This document shows positions 1 to 10,531 of a stretch of DNA of 64,000 nucleotides, in pieces. The position numbers and the translations under genes were made by a program. The DNA comes from Gracilariopsis chorda (Eukaryota > Rhodophyta > Florideophyceae > Gracilariales > Gracilariaceae): contig NBIV01000099.1 in NCBI GenBank assembly GCA_003194525.1, positions 186,001 to 250,000 of the forward strand, read 5' to 3'. Positions within the stretch are counted from its first letter, which is position 1; every line of letters starts with the position of its first letter. Under the pieces are notes generated by a model. It made no database searches. It had not been told where the DNA came from and saw only the letters and a program-made list of their open reading frames with translations.

Positions 1-3000
1 GCCCTTCAGTTGCTGATACCTATTGATTAAATCGTCTACATCGATTATTCTTTGTACACACTGTTCGCGTGATTCAGTACACAACAAAAGTTCCATGCGC
101 TCTTTGTCCTCTGTATTTTGAAGCGTCAAGAGTCGGGTGTCGATTTCTGCCTCAAGTAGTTCAAAGACCGTATTGCTTGCTTTCTGATAGGAAACCTCCA
201 CTACAATTATTTCTGAATCAAGCCTCCGCTCCTCTTCTCCAATTCGAGTTCGTTCACGGTTTAAGGTCCAAATTCGCTTCTTGAACTCTTGGTCTAGGTC
301 ACACACTTCTTCATCTCACTCGGGTTTCTCTTACTGTCTACATTTCAATCGCTCTTTCATATGACACGCGAACTTCCATTCTGCTGAGAAACATGCGGAT
401 GACAGTACGGTGCCCATCAGCGCTTTCAGTTGTACTTCCGACTCCTGATGTTCTTTCTGCAAAGTAAATTCGATACCCTCTAGGTCACTCCGAAGTACTT
501 CATTCTCCTTCTTCATGAGACATGATAGAAGTCCAAGTTTGGCGTATTCTTATTCGGCTTCACATACCGGAAAGGATATTTCAGAGCAGAATAGGTTATC
601 TTCGTCAACTATTACACTTGTACGCCGGAATTCAACTGAGTTGGAATATGGCGTCTCCAGAGTTCTGTATCGTGTTTCTATTGCCCGATGAGACGTCTCT
701 ATCTTGTATGTTTCTAGCTTGAGCCGATTTAGAGCAACCAGGTCAGCTTTCTCCGGCTCGCTGAAACGCAAGTCAAGTCCTCGACGTCCTTCCACGTCGT
801 ACTCGTGACTAGACTGCAATTCGTGCATCAAACTCATGTATGCTTTCTCAGCTGATCTTAGAGCAGGTTCGGGGATCTGTGATTTTTCGGCATGATTTGT
901 AGAACTGTCAAGGTCAAAAAAGATTCCATATTTGTTTGGAGTATCTTCACCGCCGGCGTCCGTATTACTCTTCTCAGGGAGTTCTGGAAAGAGTTCTGCT
1001 ACCGCCTCTTCTTAATTCTGATGATCTGAGCCATGAATGGGGGGTTCAAAGCCATCAATGTCATCTTCAAGGCTAGATTGAGCTTTGAATTTGTCAGAAA
1101 CACATGACACAAACCGGCTCTAGATCCTTCATGATCTCCTGTTACATCAACTTGTGAGTTTTCTACCTCGCTAATTGATGTCTGCTCCTCTGGTGCTGCT
1201 TGTTCACCATCTACATTTGTGTTGGCGGATCTCAATACATTTCCAATATCAGTAATACTGGCAATGAGGTTTCGTGCGTCTCTAACACATGCCTCACAGT
1301 CTGCAGCCGGTGAAAGTGTAATCTTCGTGTCCCGCAGTACCTCTGGTGTATTGTCGCTGTCGTCGCTGTTCTTGCTACTTCTTGAAGAAGACAGCTCCTG
1401 TTCTACATCTTTGCAAACTTGTAGAGAATCGGGTGTTTCGAAACTGTCGTGAATAGCTTCCAAAGATCGGTCTTCTAAGAGGCTGGTTTCATCTCTAGAA
1501 TCATCAGTAGACTGAACTGTTCCCGTGGCATCATTCGAGGCAGTGCTGCTCCTTGTAATGCTTGCAGACTGGCTAATACTTTGTGAAATTCGTGAGACTT
1601 GGGTATGGTAATGATGGGGAAGTGAAGGAGTCTTCGGTAAGGCAGCCTCAGCACCATGAACAGATTGTGTTGCAATCTCCAACATATATTCATTCCTGGA
1701 AAGAAGATACTGATGTGTTGCGCGTCCAATAGTACCAATAGTTGACAAAGCAGATGAGAATAGCACTTTGCTTCCTGCAGCCACTGATGGAGAAGAGAAA
1801 TTCAGTTCCTCTTGCCCTTGAATAGATTCACCTTCTGTTGCGGCCTGTGACCGTCCTTCGTCATATTCAGCTGTAAGTTCTGTCCTTTGCCCAGAGTCAG
1901 TTCCATATGCATTGACGTAGTCTTGTGAGCTACACCACACAGCATTCGCCATGCGGGCACGGAAATCGTTCTGTGCTGCACTGAGACTTTCGTCTAACAG
2001 TGAGTTGTCCAGAAGTTTGATTTCGATCCAGAGCTCAGCGATCTCACACAGAAGGGCCACGGTTCCAGGTATGTTACCTTCTACGATTTCTTTTGTGGTT
2101 GACTTCCATTGAACTTTAGGGTGGAGTCGATCTGTAGCGTATTTGCTTATCGTATCCAACGCAATCATTATGTTAAATGAGTGCTTTTTGTGTCTAGTTG
2201 CATCAGTGAGCCGGCTACTATAATTGTATTTCACCTGTTACAGAAGACGAGGGTCACCAGTGAGCAATGAAACAAGCTTGCACCAGCGGATCTCGTCTCT
2301 TAAATCTGTGCCAAGATCTCGGACTGGAAAGTTACTGATTCGATCCCACGGCGGACAGTCGTATTCTAGTCTGTATCCAAGGTATCCAAGAAAACGATTC
2401 AGAATATTAGGAGTTTGCAAGCCTATTTGGCTCAGTCTATCAACGACTTCTTCAGACTTGTGAACAGATGAGTCCAGTTTGAAGAATGAAAAAGGAAGGT
2501 TGTTGACAACATCTGTGTCTTGTGCGGCATGATCCAACAACACGATGAGCAACAGGGTGCGATAGAAAAGAAGTCCATTCTGCTTGACGGAGCCCATATT
2601 AGAAGACGGAGTGAAAACTGTGCTTAGGCTACTAATGGTAAACTTTGCTGCAACAGGATTCTCTGTGGTAAAATGGTTGCGCAGAATGTAGTCGACAAGT
2701 TTCTGTTGCAAGACTGTCATGTCTATTCTATTGTTTGGCGTGTTTTGAGCTTTCTGTAGCACGTCGTAAATTTGAAGAGCGAAATTAGTGTGCAAAATAG
2801 GGCTCAGGCCAAACAGAAGCCGAGTAGAATTATACGAAAATGTGAGCAAAGAAACTAACTGCTCAAACTTAAGTTGTCCTGTAGCAATAGAAACAGCGGC
2901 ACTGAACAAAAAGTTGGCTTTCTTGATGTGGTTGCCAAAGCGCAGTACCTCAGCGTTGAAGGCGGGGCCCCTGTAGAGGCACAGCACAGCTTTGTAGTGT

Positions 3001-3674
3001 GCCATGAAGACATCTGATGAGGCAAAGTTTTGAGTTGGGAAATAAGATGCAGATGAAGAAATATCACCAAGCTCGTGGTTTAGCCAAACTGTTAGGTCAC
3101 CAACTTGACGCTGCAGCCAAATATCTGGATTGGTCTCAACATACTTCCTCTTGAAACAAGGAGTACCTTTCAAAGAGGCAGTGGCGGGTCGTGCATGTGA
3201 CAAGCGGCGTACGGAGGATGCGGCAATGGCGAGGGTGGTGGCAGAAGGGGGTAGCTTTGGCAAAGGTGTTCGTAGAATATCATTGAAGTTCTCATACGTC
3301 GATGCAGCTGAAGATATGGATGGACGGGCTCTGGTGGCTGTTGTTGTGATTGGAGTAAGGAAGAGACGTTTGCGAACAGTTGCGGGCGGGGGTGCGTAGG
3401 ATGCCCGACGCTGGTCGTTCTATTTGTCTGGATCAACCAGATGAAACATTGGAAGAAGTGGCCGTGATTATGGCCATGAAATCTGCGTTAGTGATGTTGG
3501 AAGTGACGCAGAATTTGGGAAGAGGTGTAACTTAGAAACAGAATCAACACGAGCTCGAGCCTGTAGTTTGGTGTGGGGCAGAAGACGTCCTGTTCTACGT
3601 GGAGATGCAACAAAGTCTGCCAAATTCGTGGTGCCAGCGCCAATGCGTTCCTGTACCCTCTCCAAACCATCCAT
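1..3674 (-). CDS. ASPM: ASPM/Abnormal-spindle-like protein, multi-exon, cut by the left edge
   Basis: Proteins of the ASPM/Asp family bind microtubule minus ends at spindle poles. The frame ending near 2238 carries the family's calponin-homology signature: WLNHELG near its start, a leucine-rich stretch ending RTLLLIVLLDHA, FLGYLGYRLEYD, then DLRDEIRWCKLVSLLTGD. The next frame (999-2234) resumes with TDATRHKKHSFNIMIAL and KEIVEGNIPGTVALL, which is the second half of the same CH region. Downstream, acidic Ser-rich sequence and then coiled-coil sequence (about 550-1008, 331-516, and an open frame through base 1) continue on the same strand, separated by short gaps with GT...AG boundaries, for example GTATGT starting near 564. 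An N-terminal exon beginning MDGLERVQER (3674) is likely. IQ motifs typical of ASPM were not seen. In-frame stops at the gaps could be introns or disabling mutations. The family call is firm; the exon structure is not. Confidence 0.75.
2218..2241 (-). other. Candidate 24-nt (or 27-nt) intron inside the ASPM CH domain
   Basis: On the minus strand a GTAACAGG...ATTATAG segment lies exactly where a TAA would otherwise end the reading frame after LLTGDPRLL. Removing 24 nt (2241 to 2218), or 27 nt using the adjacent second TAG (to 2215), keeps frame and gives LLTGDPRLL followed by SRLTDATR, matching the spacing of ASPM CH domains. Without removal the protein has a stop plus about eight extra residues. 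The alternatives are a nonsense mutation or a 48-nt intron ending at a later AG, but the longer version would delete the conserved TDATR segment. Confidence 0.4.
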
Positions 3675-3818
3675 TTAGCTTCTCATTTTTTTTCGAGTCA
3701 GCACTTAGGGACAGTGAAAAGCTTTCGGGTGCAGTGGTAGCATTCTTCTTGACAGCTTCTTTGGTAAACTGCCAAACAAAATGTCACATCTGCGATATGT
3801 CGGTGTGTCCTTATATGG

Positions 3819-5084
3819 TCATATATTGCAGTACAACTCAAAATCCTGTGCCTCAAAACCAAAATACCGGCTAACCTGTCCTCCCTTTTCAATACATGTC
3901 TTGAAGTTCAGCAGCAGTGTGGACGCAATATACAAAAGAGCGACCAGAAATCGACGAACGCAAAGCAGACCTGAGAAACCGTTCTGAACCCACATTTGTT
4001 TTAGATCTTTATAGTTCCATTCCACTGCAGTTCGAATTGCATTCATTGAACAGTTGTACTCAAGCTATATGGCAGTAGCGCAACTTCTCTGAAAAGAAGT
4101 CTGTAACCATGGGCGCAGCAGGTACGCAGGATCCCCGTAAATATAGTACTGCAATACATTCACAATCATACACCTTTCTATAACAGCTTCGATCCCGCTT
4201 CTTCTGGGGAGTGTAAGATCCTGTCGGCATCCCCCGTCAGGGCCAAACATAGGAAAAAGAAGGCCATCAGGGGTAGAAATGGTCTGATACTTCAAACAAT
4301 GCTGCCGAGTGTGTAAAAAAGAATTTTGGTTGCTCCCCTCTCCTCCTGGGCGACATATACTTACCTTTTTGCAGTCAATTAACCCTATACATTTCTGTAG
4401 AGGGGCTCCATGTCTTTGAATTGCGTCTGCGTATACTGCCGCACGAGATGTCAGAAGCTGCTCCGGCAAAGTGGTTACCAGTCTACGTTTTAGGTTCACA
4501 AATCGCTCAACTGCTTCCCAGAATACTTCACTGATGTGTGTCAATCTCATCCCAAATAGTAGTTCCATATCATACTATGTATGAGCAGAAGAAAATCATT
4601 TGAAGACAATATAGCAGGCTGTAATTGAGTCGCAATAGTAGCGATTGCGATGTGTATGACACAGATCACACCCTATAACTACAGAAATTCTACCAATATC
4701 GTTACAGCGAAATCTGTAGTCATGTAGACACCGTTTGTCAGAAAAGATGTTAAGGTTGACATTGTGATTTCGAATGCGGTAGCATCGAAGTTCAAGGTTT
4801 TGAAAATCATATTTTGCAACTTGCATTCGACGCCAAAGTCCTAGCATCAACAATTGTTCGGCTTCGGAATTAAGAGCAAGTAGAAACAGCGTTTTGCTCC
4901 GTAACAAACGAGAACGAGCACCCCCAATTGAGTTTCTTCTTAGCGGACCACCACGTAGAAGTGCAATGGAATCTTGGCTCATGTTCCAAACTGGGTTGTC
5001 TGTGGACAACCGCATGATGCGTATCCTACGAACTATACCATAAGTTATTTTGCATAAGGTGCAAACACAATTTTTGTTCTGCAA
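3819..5084 (-). pseudogene. PIF/Harbinger-type DDE transposase, broken by stops
   Basis: This is a cut-and-paste transposase of the PIF/Harbinger (DDE_Tnp_4) type. The N-terminal third has a family-like segment around CLHDYRFRCNDIGR. The catalytic core shows GLIDCKK (first Asp), GPDGGCRQDL, and IYGDPAYLLRPWL (second Asp). The final Glu lies in NAIRTAVEW near 4010-4046. All parts lie in one frame over about 420 codons. I count three in-frame stops (4596-4598, about 4578 and 4065-4067) and no frameshift, so it is a fairly young relic. I did not find its terminal inverted repeats. It differs in sequence from the two other Harbinger transposases in the window. Confidence 0.75.
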
Positions 5085-5152
5085 AATCTCGTAGCGTTCG
5101 TGTAAGTCATGGCTACGAGATATGATACGAGGTTTTCTACGGCGTTAATCCT

Positions 5153-6362
5153 TTAATCTAAAATAGTTTCCATCCGCATATAAATTTCATGTTCCAAGTT
5201 GAACTGCATTCTTCGTTGACCAACGAGGTGGCACAGTGACTGGCAATACTGATCAATTGCATTACTACGTAGGACTTTTTCTCCGGTAATAAGGGGAATA
5301 AATGTCGTCTTCAACGGCGTAGGCTCCACGTGGGGTCTCATCTCTCACGATAAACTGATGGAAATCTCCCACTAAACCCACGAATGTGCCGACTTCGATC
5401 TCTCTTCCCTGCCCATCTTTACCCAGATGGACCGTAAAGCAAGGGATATGAACCTCCACTGTGGATTTCTCTAACCCGTTGGTAATCATGCGTGAAATGC
5501 CGGCAACGCTGAGCTTCAACTTTTTGCGGTACTATACGTCACAGTCGAACTCCAAGAGTCGTAAAATCTGTCTTTCCATCCGTCCGAAGGCGTGTATAAG
5601 GCCTAATGAACATCGTAGAGGTGCATCGTCTGTTCGAAGGGTAGAATGTGCTCCGTAAAGCTACATTCAGAGCATTTGCATGTTCCACAAAAGTGGTAGA
5701 CGTTCTCTTTCCATCACGGTGTAGTTCTGCTCTGTGCTTTATGCAGTTGCGTGGTAAGGGGAGCTGCAATCTTGGCGAACCTCTCAGTAATCCGACGGTA
5801 TAGATTTCAAATGCCAATGAAAGAGAGTATAAATGTTTGGGTCCATTTCAGCTTGGCTTTTTGACCTGTTTGGAGATTCCGCTCGGCTATCTGAAGGCGA
5901 CTTACGCTCTTCATATTCCAAAGGTACTCTATCCTATGATCAAATAATATGCAATAGCGATGTGGGGCGTAACCCCTTCGTCGTTGAGGAGCCAGATCAT
6001 TGTTTTAGTGTGCCAGAATGTTCTTTAGCTGACCTGTGATGGATGGTTACATCGTTTATATACACAAATGCGGTCTTATATTGGATCTTCAACAAGATTA
6101 TGTGCAAGGCCTTCTGGAACGTAGCATTCGCATTCCAAAATCCAACTGAAATTTTCAAAAATCGTAAGAGACCGGCATGGCAGGTGAACGTAATCTTGCT
6201 TCCATCCGTCTCGGGTACTCACCTCGCCACTAACTGCAGAGGGCAACCAGTGTGGTGAATCTTTCGCATCTCCGGGAAAACAGATACATTCGTGCATTGT
6301 GGGTATCGCATACAAATCCCTGACCACAGCAGAGTTTAGTTTTTGATAGTCGATAAAAGACC
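5153..6362 (-). mobile_element. Ty3/gypsy pol fragment (RT and RNase H), heavily decayed
   Basis: This is an old LTR-retrotransposon fossil. Near 6250-6350 the minus strand reads FIDYQKLNSAVVRDLYAIP, the start of a gypsy reverse-transcriptase palm. Near 5500-5700 it resembles the RNase H and connection end (LYGAHSTLRTDD, LLEFDCDV, LSVAGISRMITNGLE). Many breaks are present and neither gag, LTRs nor a complete integrase is visible. It belongs to a different gypsy lineage from the element that abuts it at 6363. The junction suggests that one element truncated or inserted into the other. Confidence 0.6.
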
Positions 6363-9300
6363 TCATTCTGGATATGCCCCTCCACGATTTTTTCTGACCA
6401 CCGTGAAAGGACCCTCGTAGCGCACGTCCCATTTCGATTCCTTTGTTACATCTTTCATCATAACTAAAGATCCAGGTGCGAAAGCGTCTTCTTTGAGCAT
6501 GCGTTTGTTCTTCTTGAAGTAATGGGCATCCTTTTTCTTCAGATCTATGACTCGCTCGCGCACGGAAGGGTACACAGTTCTAAAGATATCATTCTGATGC
6601 TTTTTCCAAAGCTCCAAGTCCAGCATAGCATTTGTGCGAGATTTTCCAAATCTTTCGAATCCATTCATACTTCGGCAAAACATTAAGGAGAACGGTGTGG
6701 ATCCTGTCAAAGCAGCTACCTTGCAGTTGTACGCGAGCTGAACAAACGGTATAAATTCCTCCCACCTATGTGTCGCTCCGTCGAGTTGCTTTAGCAGCAG
6801 CATCTCCACTGTTCCATTGACCCGTTCTACTGCCCCATTAGCGCGCGGGTTGTATGCAGAAATGGTGCGATGGTCTATTCCGTTAAGGGTAGTGAGTTCT
6901 TGGATAAGTTCGTTCACAAATTCAGAGCCGTTGTCAGACTGCATGACTTTTGGAACTCCAAAGATCGATAGCACTTCCCACAGCGCGCGTGCGACTTGTT
7001 CCATTTCCTTGCTTCGCAGTGGCCGCAGTATTGGAAACTTCGTCAAGATGCAAATTCTTATCAACAGTGTGTTATGCCCACTGTCCGATTCTGGTAGTGA
7101 AGTGATGAGGTCGATCGCAATGTGGTCCTATGGTAGACTGGCAACCACCGACTTCAATGGGTGGAATCCCCGCTTCTGAATATTGTACCGTAGACACGGC
7201 AAACAACTGTTGGTCTCTCTTCTGATGTCCTTTCGGATATTGTCCCACCAGTATCCGTCGTTCCACAGCTTCTTAAATACTTCCATCTCTCCAAAATGGC
7301 CGAAAGCGTGTGCTCGCTGTACCAAACTGTGTCGTTCTTTCTCTGTGCCTGGAGATTTCTTGTCCCTAACAAGCTGCGAGACTATGCTTGAGAGCGACAC
7401 GGTAGGCATTTTGCGGCTGAGGGCGTCTGCAAGGTCGTTGTGTGGGCCTGATAGATGAACCACAACAAAGTTGAACCGAATGATCCGATCGAACCATCTT
7501 GCCATCGTCGAGTTCACAGTTCGCTGGCGATGCAAAAAGTTCAGCGCTCGATGGTCAGTATGGAGCACAAAATGTCGTCCCAGAAGGTAGCATCTGAATT
7601 TCTCAATGCCCCAAACAACGGCAAGGAGTTCCCTCTTTGTAACCCCGTAGTTCTTTTCGGGTTTAGACAAGGATCGGGACGCAAATGAAATGAATCGGAG
7701 ATTTCCATCTTCGCGTTTTTCGCCGATCCATGCGCCGAGACCGTATCCAGACGCGTCCGTGCCTACAAGGTATTGCATGTTGTCGTCGGGGTACGCCAGT
7801 GTTTTTTCATCTGCAATCTGTTTTCTGATGTTCGTGAACGCACTTTCCATTTCAGTGGTCCATTGCAACTGCCCTCGTCCCTTTCGGGCGTCATCTAGAG
7901 GTTTTGAGAGGTGGGAGAACCGCGGGATGAACTGGCGGTAGTAGTTTGTAGCACCGAGAAAGCTCAGCAGTTGCTTGACATTCTGTGGTCGTTCCCAGCT
8001 CGCGATTGCTTCTACTTTGGCTGGGTCCTTCCTGATGCCTTCTCCAGTCACAACGAATCCTAAGAGACGTACGTCCTGCTGCCCAAAACGGCATTTGTCC
8101 GTCCTAATCGGGATGTCCCATTCTGTTAGTCTCTCTATTACTCTTTCCACATGCTCAGCATGCGTCGTTATGTTGGGAGAAAAGATAATGATGTCGTCGA
8201 TATAAATAGCCACGTATGGTATGTCACCAAATATCTTGTCCATTAGCTGCTGGAACTTTGCTGACATCGTTTTAATTCCAAACGGGGCTGCGCACATGCG
8301 GTAGTGCGCACCGCGCCAGCGAAAGGCAACCCAGTTGCGGTCTTCTTCTGGTATGGGAACCGGAAATACCTGTCACGAATGTCTAGCGTTGTGAAAATGG
8401 CATCTGGTCCGGTGACAGATCCAACAGCGTCCAAGATGTCCTATAACCGAGGACGTGGGTAGTCCGGGTCTGGTAGAAGGGCATTTAGGCGGCGGAGGTC
8501 GATAAAGAGTCGTATATCAACGAGATTTCCACTACCATCTTTCTTAGGCACGCTGAGGATTGGAAATGAGTTGGCACAGACATCTGGAGCAGGTTCGATT
8601 ACTTTTGCTGAGAGCCATCGCTTGATCTCTGTGTCAACACGGTCTTTGTCCTTTCGGGAGACAAAATTTACTCGGCTCCATATCGCTGAAGTCTTCTTTG
8701 GCCGTACCCGAAGCATTAACAGAGGATGAGAGCATCTCGCAGAGAGTGGGATATTCTGGTTCCGTTTCAACGCCTTTGCTACTTCGGTAGAAATACTCTC
8801 GGGGGTATGTGCTACGTCAGGTTGGCGCTCTCCATCTCCGGGGGACGGGTCCGGCGTTGCCTGGTTCTCGTCGGCAGAACTACATACAGATTGATGAACT
8901 CCCTCGATGGAGGAACCAAACTCTCTAAAATGGGGTAAGCCAATTATCGTATCCCGGTTACGCTGCATTTGCATCAGTTCGGCTGTGATCGACGCTGTTC
9001 GGTCCCCGCTCTTAACGAGAACTTTGACTAGGCCTTTGCATTCTGCTATGAATTTTCCTCGCCCATCTCGGATGTTTCCTGACACCCGTTCCACCGGGAT
9101 GGAGTGCCTTGCTACGAATGCCGCTGATATAAACGACGCCGAAGCCCCTGAGTCCACCATAGCCCATCCTTCTGAGTTGTCAATCAACACAGGAGTGTAC
9201 ACTAGCTCCCCAGCATCTTCGGGGGCCGCTGACAGCGCGTTAGGGACCGGTTCCCTTGGTGAATCGTTTTCTGCAATATCGGCTCTCAGCTGTACCTCTG

Positions 9301-9403
9301 GGTCAAACTCGTCGTAGCCGAGCAAATCGCAAAGGTCACCATCGCAGGGGATGTTTTCTTGAAGACTGTCGGTTTCCAGGGATTCTGAATGTACTACTTG
9401 CAA
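6363..9403 (-). pseudogene. pol region: protease, RT, RNase H, integrase
   Basis: Domains in transcription order are as follows. Aspartic protease has AMVDSGASASFIS (about 9.1-9.2 kb). Reverse transcriptase runs from SFPILSVPKKDGSGN (about 8.5 kb) through YIDDIIIFS (about 8.2 kb). RNase H has LVGTDASGYGLGAWI, LHTDHRALNFLHR and LADALSR (about 7.4-7.8 kb). Integrase has an HHCC zinc finger (about 7.2-7.3 kb), SDNGSEFVN, NPRANGAVERVNG, and GPF near the end. The region is broken as a whole, with only a few breaks. Confidence 0.8.
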
Positions 9404-9472
9404 GTTAGCCGCTTGCGGATCCTTCCTGCCTTTGTCATTGCATTTGTGCCCGGGTTTCCAGGGTTCTTCGCA

Positions 9473-10531
9473 TTAAAAACAACGGGCTTCTTTCCTCAAA
9501 CGTTTCCTAGTTTCCGCGTCAAGATGCTTTCCTTTCACGTGCCCAACTTCTTCTGTTTTGAACCGATGCTTCTCTGTGGAGTGCTTACTGGATCCACAAT
9601 GACTACAGTGCTTCTTCTTGGTCTCCGTTTGTTTCTGCTGTTCAGTCTTGGTCTTCATAGAGGTCTGTTCGGTCCTACGATTGGACGTACGCGACGAGTC
9701 GAGAGTGATCGCGCTCGATATTTCATCAGCTATTGACACGGGAGGTGTTCCGTTATTTGTCCGTTTCCACATATTCAATGTGGCTGCACGAGCCACGTGC
9801 ATCAAGTCCTGCAGACTTGGATCCAGTCCTTGAGTAAACACTGCTACAAGGGTTTCATCATCGTCTCGGCGACTAGTGCGAGTCATCAAGCTGGTGAAAC
9901 GATCGCTGTACTCTTGAACGGACTCTGAATTGGCTTGGTGGATGGTCATAAGGTCTCTTATCAGCTTATCTCTGATCGCCCGGGACTCAAAATGATGAAG
10001 AAAATTTGCGTGTACCTCTTCCCATGTCAGATTGGACAAGTTCCGCTCTGCCCATTGTCGGTCATAACCATTCAAAGTAGTCAAAAGTGCTGCAAGCCAA
10101 CGCTGCTGCGGTACCTCATGCACTGAAAGCAACGTCCGGATTTTGCCAAGAAATTCAAATGGGTCCTTGACAGATACAGAGTCGTGACCTCTAAATGATG
10201 GCAAGTTAGGTAAACGGGACGTTGTGGTACGATTACAGACTGATCCAAGGCTACGTTCGTCTGCATTTGGCGGGGGGAGAAGAGATCGTGTACTCTCTAT
10301 TCGTCGTTTCGTGTTATCAATTGTCTGCATGACATCATTACGTTCCTGTGCAACTCTGTTCATCTTTCGTCTGTATTCCTCGGTCTGTGAGGCGTCCAAT
10401 TTCTCAACGTTCAAAGTTTTAAGCTCGTAATACTCTTCTTCCAACTTCAAATAGGAGGCAGATAGCGACTTCATCTCCATTTCTTGACGCCGTAGCAACG
10501 ATTCCATCACGGCTGAGGAGCTGTCTGTCAT
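9473..10531 (-). CDS. gag polyprotein of the gypsy element
   Basis: An ORF of 352 codons. The first 120 residues are coiled-coil-like (MDQ/E-rich, with RRQEMEMKSL). A retrotransposon gag capsid segment follows from about residue 125 (DPFEFLGKIRTLL, ERNLSNLTWEEV, FLHHFESRAIRDKL, EYSDRFTSLMTRTSRR). It ends in a basic region with a zinc-knuckle-like CSHCGSSKHSTEKH. The pol region follows downstream on the same strand. Confidence 0.75.
   Translation of the reverse strand: MTDSSSAVMESLLRRQEMEMKSLSASYLKLEEEYYELKTLNVEKLDASQTEEYRRKMNRVAQERNDVMQTIDNTKRRIESTRSLLPPPNADERSLGSVCNRTTTSRLPNLPSFRGHDSVSVKDPFEFLGKIRTLLSVHEVPQQRWLAALLTTLNGYDRQWAERNLSNLTWEEVHANFLHHFESRAIRDKLIRDLMTIHQANSESVQEYSDRFTSLMTRTSRRDDDETLVAVFTQGLDPSLQDLMHVARAATLNMWKRTNNGTPPVSIADEISSAITLDSSRTSNRRTEQTSMKTKTEQQKQTETKKKHCSHCGSSKHSTEKHRFKTEEVGHVKGKHLDAETRKRLRKEARCF

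Larger units (their letters stand above)
6363..10531 (-). mobile_element. Ty3/gypsy retrotransposon (gag-pol), LTRs not found
   Basis: The domain order on the minus strand is gag, zinc knuckle, protease, RT, RNase H and integrase, which is the Ty3/gypsy order. No chromodomain is seen. The integrase C-terminus has the YEGPF motif and the element stops right after it at 6363, where a different gypsy fossil begins, so the 3' end and 3' LTR appear lost. No repeated sequence was found by eye around 10.54-11.0 kb that would be the 5' LTR. The element is broken in a few places but is far better preserved than its neighbour. Confidence 0.85.
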
